From contig CAZSDZ010000009.1 of assembly GCA_964605795.1 (NCBI GenBank), positions 4,369 through 68,368 on the forward strand: DNA of 64,000 nucleotides, in the 5' to 3' direction. Origin of the DNA: JAFGOM01 sp964605795 (GTDB lineage: Archaea > Halobacteriota > Methanomicrobia > Methanomicrobiales > Methanospirillaceae). The first letter of the stretch is position 1, and every line of letters begins with the position of its first letter. Under the pieces are notes generated by a model. The model searched no databases and was not told where the DNA came from. It was given only the letters and a program-made list of their open reading frames with translations. Below are positions 36,517-44,808 of this stretch, piece after piece. Both the position numbers and the translations under genes were made by a program.

Positions 36517-38538
36517 ATGGCTGAAAAAGAAGAAGCAAGAGTAGGTGTGTTCCTCTGTCACTGTGGTACCAACATTGCCGGGTCAATCAATATCGATGAC
36601 GTCGTTGATTTCGCAAAGACAATTCCAGGGGTTGCCCATGCAGACCAGTACCAATACATGTGCTCAACCCCGGGACAGGGCAAGATTGTAGAGGCAATTA
36701 AAGAGCATAACCTGACAGGAATCGTTGTTGCAGCATGCAGCCCGCGTCTGCACGAACCGACCTTCCGTGTTGCCACCAAAGAAGGAGGACTCAACCCGTT
36801 CCGGTTCGAGATGGCAAACATCCGTGAACAGAATTCATGGGTGCATATGCATGACAAGGAGAGTGCAACGGCAAAGGCAAAGGATGCAATCAAGATTGCG
36901 GTTGCAAAGGCTGCACTCCTCGAAGATCTCCTTCCCAAGAGTGTCCCGGTCGAGCACACCGCTTTGGTTGTCGGTGCCGGTGTCGGAGGGATTCAGGCAT
37001 CTCTTGACCTTGCAAGTGCCGGTATCAAGACGTACCTTATCGAGAAACTGCCGACAGTCGGCGGAAGGATGTCTCAGCTCGATAAGACGTTTCCCACACT
37101 TGACTGTTCCCAGTGTATTCTGACACCAAAGATGGTGGATGTCGGCAGGCACCCGAACATCGAACTGATGACCTACTGCGAGATCGAGAAGGTGGAAGGC
37201 TACATCGGTAACTTTGATATCACTATTCGTAAAAAAGCCCGTGGAGTGCTCTCTCCTGATGAAGCGACTGCCCGGGGTATCGAGGGTGGCGGCTGTAACG
37301 GGTGTGGAGACTGTGCCGAGGTATGTCCGGTCATCAAGCCAAACCCGTTCGAGATGGGGATGGCACCACGAAAAGCGATCTACATCTACCATGCCCAGGT
37401 CATGCCACTGCTCTATACGGTTGACTTTGATGCCTGTGTCAAGTGTGGTCTGTGTGTAGATGCCTGTGGCGATAAGAAGGCAATCGATCTCGAGATGGAA
37501 GACGAGTTCATCACGTTAAAGATCGGAACCGCGATCATCGCAACCGGTTATAACCTCATGCCAATAGAGAACAAGCGGGAATGGGGTTACAAGCAGTTTG
37601 ATAACGTGATAACCGGTCTTGAGTTCGAACGGCTTATCTGTGCTTCAGGACCGACCGGCGGACATCTGATCCGTCCATCTGACGGAGAGACCCCGAAAAG
37701 TGTCGGGTTCGTGCTCTGTGCCGGGTCACGTGACAATACCGGGAATGGAAAACCGTACTGTTCACGGTTCTGCTGTATGTACTCGCTCAAGCATGCCCAC
37801 CAGATCATGGAGAAGATACCGGGAACCAAGGTATACCTCTTCTACATGGACATTCGTTCGTTTGGTAAGATGTACGAGGAGTTTTACTACCGTATCCAGC
37901 ATGAGGGTGCGAAGTTTATCAGGGGCCGTGTTGCAAACGTGCTTGAGGATCCAGAGACCAGGAACCTGTACGTGCGTGCCGAAGATACTCTCCTCGGTCG
38001 TCCGGTAGAGGTCGAGTGTGATCTCGTTGTTCTTGCAGCGGCAGTTCAGCCGGTTGATGAGGAAGACGTAATCCGGAAGCACTTTGGTGTCTCAAAGTCA
38101 CAGGACGGCTGGATGCTCGAAGCTCACCCGAAATTAAATCCCTGTGGAACCACGACTGCCGGAGTATTCCTTGCCGGGGTCTGCCAGGGACCAAAGGATA
38201 TTCCTGACACGGTAGCCCAGGCAGAAGGAGCGGCAAGTGCAGCAAGCATCCCGATTCACATCGGCCAGGTCGAACTCGAACCCTACTTTGCCCAGTGCAT
38301 GGAGGAGCTCTGTGCCGGTTGTGGTATGTGTATCGAGCTCTGCCCCTACCAGGCACTTGCACTCGTTGACCGCAAAGACGATCCGACCCGGAAAGTCATG
38401 AGCGTGACCGAGGCAAAGTGTAAAGGTTGCGGAACCTGTGGAGGGTTCTGCCCCGGTGGAGCCATCAAGATGCAGCACTTTACATCGCCCCAGATCCATG
38501 CCCAGATAGATGCATTCCTCTGTGGAGGTGAGCTGTAA
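36517..38538 (+). CDS. hdrA: CoB-CoM heterodisulfide reductase subunit A (flavin bifurcating)
   Basis: This 673-residue protein carries the bifurcating FAD: VVGAGVGGIQASLDLA and the GGRMSQLDKTFPTLDCSQC block. The N-terminal domain has FLCHCGTN (C14, C16). Four further [4Fe-4S] motifs are CNGCGDCAEVCP, CVKCGLCVDACG, CAGCGMCIELCP and CKGCGTCGGFCP. It splits electron pairs between heterodisulfide (through HdrBC) and low-potential ferredoxin centres (FwdF/G). Confidence 0.96.
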   Translation: MAEKEEARVGVFLCHCGTNIAGSINIDDVVDFAKTIPGVAHADQYQYMCSTPGQGKIVEAIKEHNLTGIVVAACSPRLHEPTFRVATKEGGLNPFRFEMANIREQNSWVHMHDKESATAKAKDAIKIAVAKAALLEDLLPKSVPVEHTALVVGAGVGGIQASLDLASAGIKTYLIEKLPTVGGRMSQLDKTFPTLDCSQCILTPKMVDVGRHPNIELMTYCEIEKVEGYIGNFDITIRKKARGVLSPDEATARGIEGGGCNGCGDCAEVCPVIKPNPFEMGMAPRKAIYIYHAQVMPLLYTVDFDACVKCGLCVDACGDKKAIDLEMEDEFITLKIGTAIIATGYNLMPIENKREWGYKQFDNVITGLEFERLICASGPTGGHLIRPSDGETPKSVGFVLCAGSRDNTGNGKPYCSRFCCMYSLKHAHQIMEKIPGTKVYLFYMDIRSFGKMYEEFYYRIQHEGAKFIRGRVANVLEDPETRNLYVRAEDTLLGRPVEVECDLVVLAAAVQPVDEEDVIRKHFGVSKSQDGWMLEAHPKLNPCGTTTAGVFLAGVCQGPKDIPDTVAQAEGAASAASIPIHIGQVELEPYFAQCMEELCAGCGMCIELCPYQALALVDRKDDPTRKVMSVTEAKCKGCGTCGGFCPGGAIKMQHFTSPQIHAQIDAFLCGGEL

Positions 38539-38963
38539 TGGCTGACGAATGGAACCCTAAAATTCTTGCCATTATCTGTAACTGGTGTTCCTATGCAGGA
38601 GCAGACCTTGCCGGAGGAGCCCGTATTCAGTACCCTTCCGATGTCCGGACCATCCGTGTCATGTGTACGGGACGTATTGACATGCTCTTTATCATGAAGG
38701 CATTCGCAAACGGTGCAGACGGAGTTCTTGTTTCAGGATGTCACTTTGGTGACTGCCATTACCTCGCCGGTAACTTCAAGGCTGCAAAGCGGATGTTCAT
38801 GGTCAAGAATGTCCTTAAGAATCTGGGTCTTGAGGACAAGAGATTCAGGATGACCTTTGTTTCAGCTTCAGAAGGAGCGAAGTGGGCAACGGTTATCAGC
38901 GATGTGGTAAAGACCGTAAACGAACTCGGACCAAGCCCGATTGCAGAGTTTCAGAATAAATAA
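38538..38963 (+). CDS. mvhD: MvhD-type iron-sulfur subunit (HdrA partner)
   Basis: This 141-residue [2Fe-2S] adaptor (ICNWCSYAGADLAGGARIQYP, MCTGRID, GCHFGDCHY) passes electrons from a hydrogenase or formate dehydrogenase to HdrA. The ATG overlaps the hdrA stop by one base (TAATG) after a GGAGGTGAG ribosome site. No mvhA/mvhG hydrogenase genes are in the window; the nearby fdhAB suggests formate as the electron source. Confidence 0.94.
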   Translation: MADEWNPKILAIICNWCSYAGADLAGGARIQYPSDVRTIRVMCTGRIDMLFIMKAFANGADGVLVSGCHFGDCHYLAGNFKAAKRMFMVKNVLKNLGLEDKRFRMTFVSASEGAKWATVISDVVKTVNELGPSPIAEFQNK

Positions 38964-39716
38964 TCTTTTCTCTCTTTTTTCAGGTCAGAAAACACCCTGG
39001 CCTGTGGTTTAATTACTCATATGAAGGATTCAGGAGATCTCTCCCCTCCTGCTGCAAGGATTCCTCTCCACAGTGATACGATCACGGAATAATGATCTGA
39101 TAATTTACAATTGAAAAGAAACAGGGAGCCAAAGGATTCGGATTCCTGGATATGGTAGTCAGGATATGTCAGGTAAAAACATCGCATCCAGATAATAATA
39201 CCATTTTTTCCCATGAAAATTCACACCATGCCTCTTACTGATATTCCCCATTGATTACATATCCCCGCTGATCGCATAGGGGAGAGAAAGAAGAGCCAAA
39301 ATGAGCGCCCGGTAGGGCATCAATTCACTCTGACATTGTTCCCCTTTATCACGGGATTGACGATCTCTGCTTCCCCGGATAGGTTGAGGTAATCAGTCCT
39401 GAATAAGGCCGCGTGGGTAACGTCTGATACCCGGTGAATTGAGTGGGTTTAAAAAGCACAAAAGAAAAATGTAATGCTACACACAACTTGACATACTATC
39501 CAGATACTATCTTTGAAAACGATAGATAATGACATTATGTCAATTACCTGGTTACTATAGCCCGGTATTCTGAACTGATGAATGACACCGTGCACTCGAG
39601 GATGATAAGGAGATCAAAAAAGATGAATCAGTATCGGGAAGAACTGAAAATTTGGGGGTGATTCCATTCCATCACATGAGTCTACAGGTGTCTGGTTCTG
39701 GCAACGGAGAGAGATA
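38964..39716. other. Gene-poor region between mvhD and the response regulator
   Basis: No gene is supported. Direct repeats ATACTATC (about 39493 and 39505) and an inverted repeat TGACA-TTA-TGTCA at 39530-39542 lie ~175-225 bp upstream of the response regulator and may belong to its promoter. The rest shows no tRNA, palindrome or coding signal. Confidence 0.4.
38975..38980 (+). terminator. T-run after the fwdG-hdr-mvhD operon
   Basis: A T-rich stretch with six consecutive T starts 12 nt after the mvhD stop, as expected for archaeal termination. Confidence 0.45.
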
Positions 39717-40265
39717 ATGAACGTGCTCATTGTGGATGACCAGTATGAAAACCGGTACATGCTCACAACACTTCTTCAGGGGAACGGATTTACTGTTTTT
39801 GAGGCAGTAAACGGTGTTGAAGCGGTTGATATGGTACAAAATACACCCCTGGATCTCATTATTTCTGATATCCTTCTTCCCCGGATGGATGGATTTTCAT
39901 TCTGCAAGGAGATAAAAGGTAACCCGGAGTTCCAGAAGATCCCGTTCGTCTTTTACTCAGCCGCTTATACCGATATGAAAGACCAGGAGTTTGCCATGAG
40001 TCTCGGTGCCGATCTCTTTATTGTAAAACCAACCGATCCGATTGAGTTTATCTCCATTATTCAGGAACTCCTCTCACAAATCCCTTCCCATGTGGTACCT
40101 GATTTTGATAACCCCCTCTCTGAAATAGATTTTTTATCTGAACATAATCGTCGCCTCTTATCCCAGCTTGAGAAAAAACTTGATGAATTGCAGGAAGCAA
40201 ACGACGCCTTAACCCTCTCTGAGCGACGGTACCGGGATCTGGTTGAAGAGGTAAACCCAGAGTAA
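39717..40265 (+). CDS. Response regulator receiver protein with truncated PAS-like tail
   Basis: The protein has 182 residues. The CheY-like receiver domain (1-~120) has the acid pair D7/D8, phospho-acceptor D51 (IISDILLPRMDG), S81 and K104. A coiled coil (~135-170, RRLLSQLEKKLDELQEANDAL) follows, then LSERRYRDLVEEVNPE. That last motif is the usual beginning of a PAS domain in receiver-PAS-kinase hybrids, but the protein stops there. It is probably the stub of a longer signalling protein that lost its output part, though a functional short form is possible. GGAGAGAG ribosome site. Confidence 0.85.
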   Translation: MNVLIVDDQYENRYMLTTLLQGNGFTVFEAVNGVEAVDMVQNTPLDLIISDILLPRMDGFSFCKEIKGNPEFQKIPFVFYSAAYTDMKDQEFAMSLGADLFIVKPTDPIEFISIIQELLSQIPSHVVPDFDNPLSEIDFLSEHNRRLLSQLEKKLDELQEANDALTLSERRYRDLVEEVNPE

Positions 40266-40564
40266 AAAACCAAACCACCGGGTACGGGGGAGTTATTGAA
40301 TGCATGCAGCGTGTTCCAAAACAAACAACCTCCTGTGCTGGTGAGTTCTAAAAAAACGTCAGCACGATCTGTACGTTCGAGATCGCTTCTGGAAAAAATG
40401 AGGGGGTAATCCCCATCTACCTACAATCAAAAAATCTTTCAATATTAGATTCTTTTAAAACCCAAGCTAACAGCGAAAATTCTGACCTTCTCTTTAACTC
40501 ATCGGGTAGTTTCTTTGGATATCTCCACATCGTAGGTTTGTTTCAGATTAATTCTCATGCAGCC
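40266..40564. other. Region between response regulator and transposase
   Basis: About 300 bp with no gene. No continuation of the PAS domain was recognised in the first ~100 bp in any plus-strand frame, so the missing part was deleted and not just frameshifted. Confidence 0.4.
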
Positions 40565-42097
40565 TCATTTCATGGGCGGAATCCCACCAAAAAAAGATAT
40601 CGCGGTTTTTTGTCTCCGTGTAAGGTGTTCAGGAGAGATTGAGGGCTGATATGATTTAAGAACATGAATTGGGGACAGTTCTGTAATCAGTGAATCAAAA
40701 GAGGATATTTCCGGTATTTGTGCATACAAAAGGCGATTCGTGATAAGATTTTTTATAAGGACTGCCAGATAACAGATAAATATCATCCCATACTGGATCC
40801 GGTCAATCCGAAAAGAGATAAAGTCTCTCTCGAACTGTGAGAGGTACTGATTTATCTCCTGTTCCAGTGTTGCTCTCATCTGCGTCAGAGTAACGCATTC
40901 TTCCCAGGTACGGTCTCCGGTGTACAGGAGACAATGATGCCCGAATTGCCTGACAACACGATCCACTTCAGAATTATCTATCCGAACCTGTTTTCCACCC
41001 CTCTTCTCATCAAGGTGAAAAAACCGGGAATATGGTCCGGCTATTTCCCGGAGAGAGAGAGAGTCTGTGCCCAGATAATCCTGATTACTCTGGATGTAAT
41101 CACGTATCCGGTGAATCGTTCTTGTCAAGGCAAGTTTTTTTGCCTGTTGTTCTTTCTGGTTACGGACAATAAAGCCGGAAACCGGCACATGATTTATTTT
41201 TATCGTTATTTCACTGACACACCATGCTTCATTCTTTCCATACCTGAAATCGTGATCGTCATGTACTTCATCTCCCAGGGAAGAGATAAGGGAAGCAACC
41301 GGAGGATATGCGGGATCAATACCGGCAATAAAATGACACCGTGCATTGAGAAGACAGGATAAAAGAGCAGGTGAAAATTCATCCCAGAACGGGACAATTA
41401 TCCCTTCAAAGTTCTCATTAAAACAGACCCGACCCAACGAATCAGACAAACCAGTGAGGGGCAGAGAAAAGGTATCAATGTCTGCGAGTACTTTTTTCCC
41501 GGGATAATACGGGATCCATATTCCCTGGTCCTGCCCTGACACAAACGGATATAACCCGGTCTCGCTGTTGCATAGAAACGGTGAGTCAGGTAATCTTTGT
41601 AATGCATAGAGTATCTGTTCTCCGGATAGATCATGTATTGACGCAAACATGTGTGAGAAGGCACCAACGACCGGGCGTTCTGATATTTTTTGTAACACCC
41701 GGGAAAGGTTATCATGGTGGAGATCAGCGTCAGGAATCAGATGGGAGAGGTATGTTCCCTTAAGCCAGGTTGTGAGGTTTGACGGAGGGCAGGGATCCAG
41801 TATCCGGTTTATCGCAAGAAGAACAACAGAAGCAGCTTCATCAGGCGAGCAGGATAAGAAAAGGGATTCTAATATTTTATACTCTCTGACTGCCCAGTAG
41901 GCAGGGATGTATTCTCCAAAATTTAGGATCTGCCCTGTTACGCTTTTCTTCTCCCGGCGTACCGGCTCCCCATCCCTGTTTTTTCCGAGATAACGGGTTT
42001 TCTGACGCCATTTCCCCGTTTCCTCATCATAATACGGAGTAACCTCATACAGGTATTCATTTCCTTTGATCAGCTTGGTTCTGATAAACGGTTTCAT
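40565..42097 (-). CDS. IS1634-like transposase, probably degenerate
   Basis: The 510-residue protein has the IS1634 (IS4 superfamily) outline: N-terminal KWRQKTRYLGK block and C-terminal RIQYGMIFICYLAVLI. The catalytic signature is incomplete. The family's first Asp segment (FYDVT-like) reads CNSETGLYPF at ~176-185. The Y-(2)-R-(3)-E-(6)-K motif reads T-Q-M-R-A-T-L-E with no Lys at the end, so only R and E remain. The frame is open over its whole length. No terminal inverted repeats or target duplication could be fixed. It may be an inactive or domesticated copy. It lies in the low-GC gap between the hdr and fwd operons. Confidence 0.7.
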   Translation of the reverse strand: MKPFIRTKLIKGNEYLYEVTPYYDEETGKWRQKTRYLGKNRDGEPVRREKKSVTGQILNFGEYIPAYWAVREYKILESLFLSCSPDEAASVVLLAINRILDPCPPSNLTTWLKGTYLSHLIPDADLHHDNLSRVLQKISERPVVGAFSHMFASIHDLSGEQILYALQRLPDSPFLCNSETGLYPFVSGQDQGIWIPYYPGKKVLADIDTFSLPLTGLSDSLGRVCFNENFEGIIVPFWDEFSPALLSCLLNARCHFIAGIDPAYPPVASLISSLGDEVHDDHDFRYGKNEAWCVSEITIKINHVPVSGFIVRNQKEQQAKKLALTRTIHRIRDYIQSNQDYLGTDSLSLREIAGPYSRFFHLDEKRGGKQVRIDNSEVDRVVRQFGHHCLLYTGDRTWEECVTLTQMRATLEQEINQYLSQFERDFISFRIDRIQYGMIFICYLAVLIKNLITNRLLYAQIPEISSFDSLITELSPIHVLKSYQPSISPEHLTRRQKTAISFFGGIPPMK

Positions 42098-42118
42098 CGG
42101 ATAGTGTATTAGAGCAGG

Positions 42119-42126
42119 TTAGGCAC
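42119..42126 (-). repeat. GTGCCTAA element 1
   Basis: On the minus strand TTGTGCCTAA lies 20 nt upstream of the transposase ATG. The same 10 bases occur on the plus strand at 42731-42740, and GTGCCTAA at 42584-42591. They could be ends or relics of insertion sequences; length is too short to be sure. Confidence 0.3.
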
Positions 42127-42583
42127 AAAATTTGTGATATAAACAATAATCAGAGAGAAGTTTGATAACACGGTCAATTTTTCGGTTTTTTTAATGGGTA
42201 CTTGAATCGTAATAAATGATTTTCTTTCCTATTCTATTTAAGTATCATCCCGATCATCATCTGAATCGGAATGGTTTCATTTTACCCGGGAAAATCCTAT
42301 TGAAATGATTATTTTGCTCATCAGAGATTACCCTTGGTTTTTTGTTAGAAGGGGACAGATCTCTCCCGAAGGTATGGGAATATAATCCTTCTCACACCTC
42401 ATCGTTTCATCAATGAAAAGCTCTCTTCCCATTCCAACCACGTAACATACTCATCCTGCGCTTTTTTTAGAGTGGACCTCTCATATGACAATCCATGCAG
42501 ATTGTATCGTTTCTTTCTCTTAAACATAATAAATTGACCTTTAAAAAAAGTTAATAATAATGATTAATTTTTCCATCGACATA

Positions 42584-42591
42584 GTGCCTAA
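42584..42591 (+). repeat. GTGCCTAA element 2
   Basis: Followed by CTTTGTCAATTT; similar to element 3 (TTTTACAATTT) 149 bp further. Confidence 0.3.
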
Positions 42592-42732
42592 CTTTGTCAA
42601 TTTTTATTCCTAAAATAGTAGAGATATGCACAAATTCCCGGGATATTCTAACCGAATAAATCAAATTTTCTGGGTTTTCCCGAAAAAAGAAGAGATTTAC
42701 AATGATATTGCAATAGCATCATTTCAGGTATT

Positions 42733-42740
42733 GTGCCTAA
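42733..42740 (+). repeat. GTGCCTAA element 3
   Basis: Same orientation as element 2; preceded by TT so that ten bases match element 1. Confidence 0.3.
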
Positions 42741-42888
42741 TTTTACAATTTAACACCTATAAATATCAGAGTCAGAAGAATCTCCTATACTGATCTGATC
42801 TCTGTGAGATTGTGCGTACAACGCCCATCTCTGATAAGAGAAAAACCAGAAACCTGCTGATCATCTCATAAAGGTGTCGTACAAAAGA

Positions 42889-42930
42889 CATCACCATGAT
42901 TTGTGGTAATGCCTATAAATCACGGTGATG
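42889..42930. promoter_or_regulatory. Inverted repeat around the fwd promoter TATA box
   Basis: Two 14-bp arms (42889-42902 and 42917-42930) are reverse complements at 13 of 14 positions, with a 14-nt spacer. The TATA box CTATAAAT (42913-42920) overlaps the right arm, so a dimeric regulator bound here would block or alter promoter use. The arms include ATCACC/GGTGAT, a hexamer also found in the tupA palindrome. Confidence 0.6.
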
Positions 42931-43025
42931 CAACGGGATTATAAGGAGTCCTGTATCAGACTACGGGCACACAAGAACAGAGGTTTTGCGGTTTTTCCTA
43001 AGATCGGCAATCAGATCATCGCACA

Positions 43026-43049
43026 CCCGGTATCCTGCGAAATACCGGG
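43026..43049 (+). promoter_or_regulatory. Leader hairpin before fwdD
   Basis: CCCGGTAT (43026-43033) and ATACCGGG (43042-43049) form a perfect 8-bp stem with an 8-nt loop, ending just before the GGAGAG ribosome site of fwdD. It could control translation of the operon. Confidence 0.5.
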
Positions 43050-43064
43050 CTTTGGAGAGAAGAA

Positions 43065-43475
43065 ATGACAGAATCAATCGCGTTAAACATGATTACCCAG
43101 CGGGCTATCGAGGAGGGCATTGCCATGGAGATCGGAAAACCATCTCCTGAGTACTTTGCGGCCTGCTCTATCATCGAGATGAACCCACAGGACATGAAAA
43201 CACTCGGTATCCTTAAAAATACCAATGTCCGTGTCACCAGTGAGAGCGGCCAGGTCGTCGTTAAAGCTGTCGAAGGACGGCAGACCCCGTACCCGGGCTT
43301 GTGTCATATCAGGCAGGGAGTATGGGCAAACCAGGTCGTCCCGCCACGGACACAGTCAACAGGAGCTCCCCAGTACAGCGGATTTCCGGTTACCGTAGAA
43401 CCGGCACCGAATGAAAAACTGAAATCTGCTCTTGAACTTGTTCAGGGCGCAGTAGGTATGTGGAAGGGTGAGTAA
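43065..43475 (+). CDS. fwdD: Formylmethanofuran dehydrogenase subunit D
   Basis: This 136-residue subunit corresponds to the molybdopterin-dinucleotide-binding C-terminal domain of formate dehydrogenases and completes the FwdB active site. It is the first gene of fwdDBAC, 2 nt before fwdB. Motifs such as CHIRQGVWANQVVPPRT match the family. Confidence 0.93.
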   Translation: MTESIALNMITQRAIEEGIAMEIGKPSPEYFAACSIIEMNPQDMKTLGILKNTNVRVTSESGQVVVKAVEGRQTPYPGLCHIRQGVWANQVVPPRTQSTGAPQYSGFPVTVEPAPNEKLKSALELVQGAVGMWKGE

Positions 43476-43477
43476 GG

Positions 43478-44806
43478 ATGCCGAAAGTAATTGAAAATGT
43501 CGGATGCCCGTACTGTGGCTGTTCGTGTGATGATGTGCGGGTCACCGTCTCTGACGACGGAAGAAAAGTATTAGAGGTCGAGAATGTCTGTGCCATCGGT
43601 CATGAGATCTTTAAGCATGGCAGCTCAGAGCACCGGATAAAATTACCCCGGCTCCGCCAGCCTGACGGCTCCATGAAGGACATATCCTATGATGAGGCCA
43701 TTGACTGGACTGCACGGCACCTTATCGCCGCTAAAAAACCCCTGATGTACGGATTTGGATCCACCAACTGCGAAGGACAGGCAGCTGCTGCACGGGTAAT
43801 GGAAACCGCAGGCGGTATGCTTGATAACTGTGCAACAATCTGTCACGGCCCGTCATTTCTTGCTATCTTTGACAACGGGTACCCAAGCTGCACACTTGGA
43901 GAGGTAAAAAACCGGGCAGATGTCATCGTGTACTGGGGATCAAACCCTGCGCATGCACACCCGAGGCACATGTCCCGGTACTCCATCTTTCCCAGGGGAT
44001 TCTTCACCGGGAAAGGCCAGAAGAAACGAACCGTAATAGTCGTTGATCCACGGAAAACTGACACGGCACATGTTGCTGACATCCATCTCCAGGTACAGCA
44101 GGGTCATGATTATGAACTCTTCAATGCCTTTAGAACCGTCGTATACGGCAATGCTGATGCCCTGCCTGACGTGGTAGCCGGGATCAAGAAAGAGGATATC
44201 CTCAAAGTCGCAGACATCCTCGTAAAAGCACGGTTTGGTACCATCTTCTTTGGCATGGGACTGACCCACTCTGACGGCCGGAACCATAACATCGATATCG
44301 CCATCTCCCTTACCCGTGACCTGAACAAGGTTGCAAAGTGGACCATCATGGCGATGCGTGGACATTACAACATTGCCGGCCCGGGAGTGGTATGGTCATG
44401 GACGTTCGGGTTCCCGTACTGTCTTGACCTGACCAAGAAGAACTATGCCCACATGAACCCGGGAGAGACCAGCTCGGTTGACATGGCAATGCGTGATGAG
44501 GTTGATATGTTTATCAACATCGGAAGCGATGCCGGAGCACATTTCCCAATACCAGCAGTCAAGCACTTAAAGAAACACCCCTGGGTCACTATCGATCCCA
44601 GTATCAACATGGCTTCAGAGATATCTGACCTGCATATCCCGGTCTGTATCTGTGGTGTTGATGTAGGCGGTATCGTCTATCGGATGGACAACGTTCCGAT
44701 CCAGTTCCGAAAGGTCATCGAACCACCGGAAGGTCTCATGGATGATGAGACACTTCTAAACAAGATTGCTGACCGGATGGAAGAACTCATGGCAAAGGGG
44801 GCCTGA
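43478..44806 (+). CDS. fwdB: Formylmethanofuran dehydrogenase subunit B
   Basis: This 442-residue catalytic subunit reduces CO2 to formate at a Mo- or W-bispterin. [4Fe-4S] ligands are in CPYCGCSC and VCAIGH. The metal ligand is C122 followed by H123 (NCATICHGPSF), so this is the cysteine form, not selenocysteine. Formate moves to FwdA through an internal channel. Confidence 0.96.
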   Translation: MPKVIENVGCPYCGCSCDDVRVTVSDDGRKVLEVENVCAIGHEIFKHGSSEHRIKLPRLRQPDGSMKDISYDEAIDWTARHLIAAKKPLMYGFGSTNCEGQAAAARVMETAGGMLDNCATICHGPSFLAIFDNGYPSCTLGEVKNRADVIVYWGSNPAHAHPRHMSRYSIFPRGFFTGKGQKKRTVIVVDPRKTDTAHVADIHLQVQQGHDYELFNAFRTVVYGNADALPDVVAGIKKEDILKVADILVKARFGTIFFGMGLTHSDGRNHNIDIAISLTRDLNKVAKWTIMAMRGHYNIAGPGVVWSWTFGFPYCLDLTKKNYAHMNPGETSSVDMAMRDEVDMFINIGSDAGAHFPIPAVKHLKKHPWVTIDPSINMASEISDLHIPVCICGVDVGGIVYRMDNVPIQFRKVIEPPEGLMDDETLLNKIADRMEELMAKGA

Positions 44807-44808
44807 AC

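Larger units (their letters stand above)
42098..43064. other. 967-bp AT-rich region before the fwdDBAC operon
   Basis: No gene is supported. The left two thirds are clearly more AT-rich than the genes around and contain three GTGCCTAA-type octamers. The right end holds the fwd promoter with an inverted repeat around the TATA box (42889-42930) and a leader of about 120 nt with a hairpin next to the ribosome site (43026-43049). Confidence 0.6.

Noticed and set aside
39300..39450. Structured non-coding RNA between mvhD and the response regulator
   Set aside because: Only short 5-bp stems could be found; AATTCAC/GTGAATT similarity is too weak to claim a structure.
43026..43049. Bacterial Moco riboswitch in the fwd leader
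   Set aside because: A single hairpin does not match the multi-stem Moco motif, which is known from bacteria; kept only as an unassigned leader hairpin.
42098..43064. CRISPR array or regular spaced repeats in the AT-rich gap
   Set aside because: The repeated octamers are only three, in mixed orientation and with irregular spacing; no repeat-spacer structure exists.
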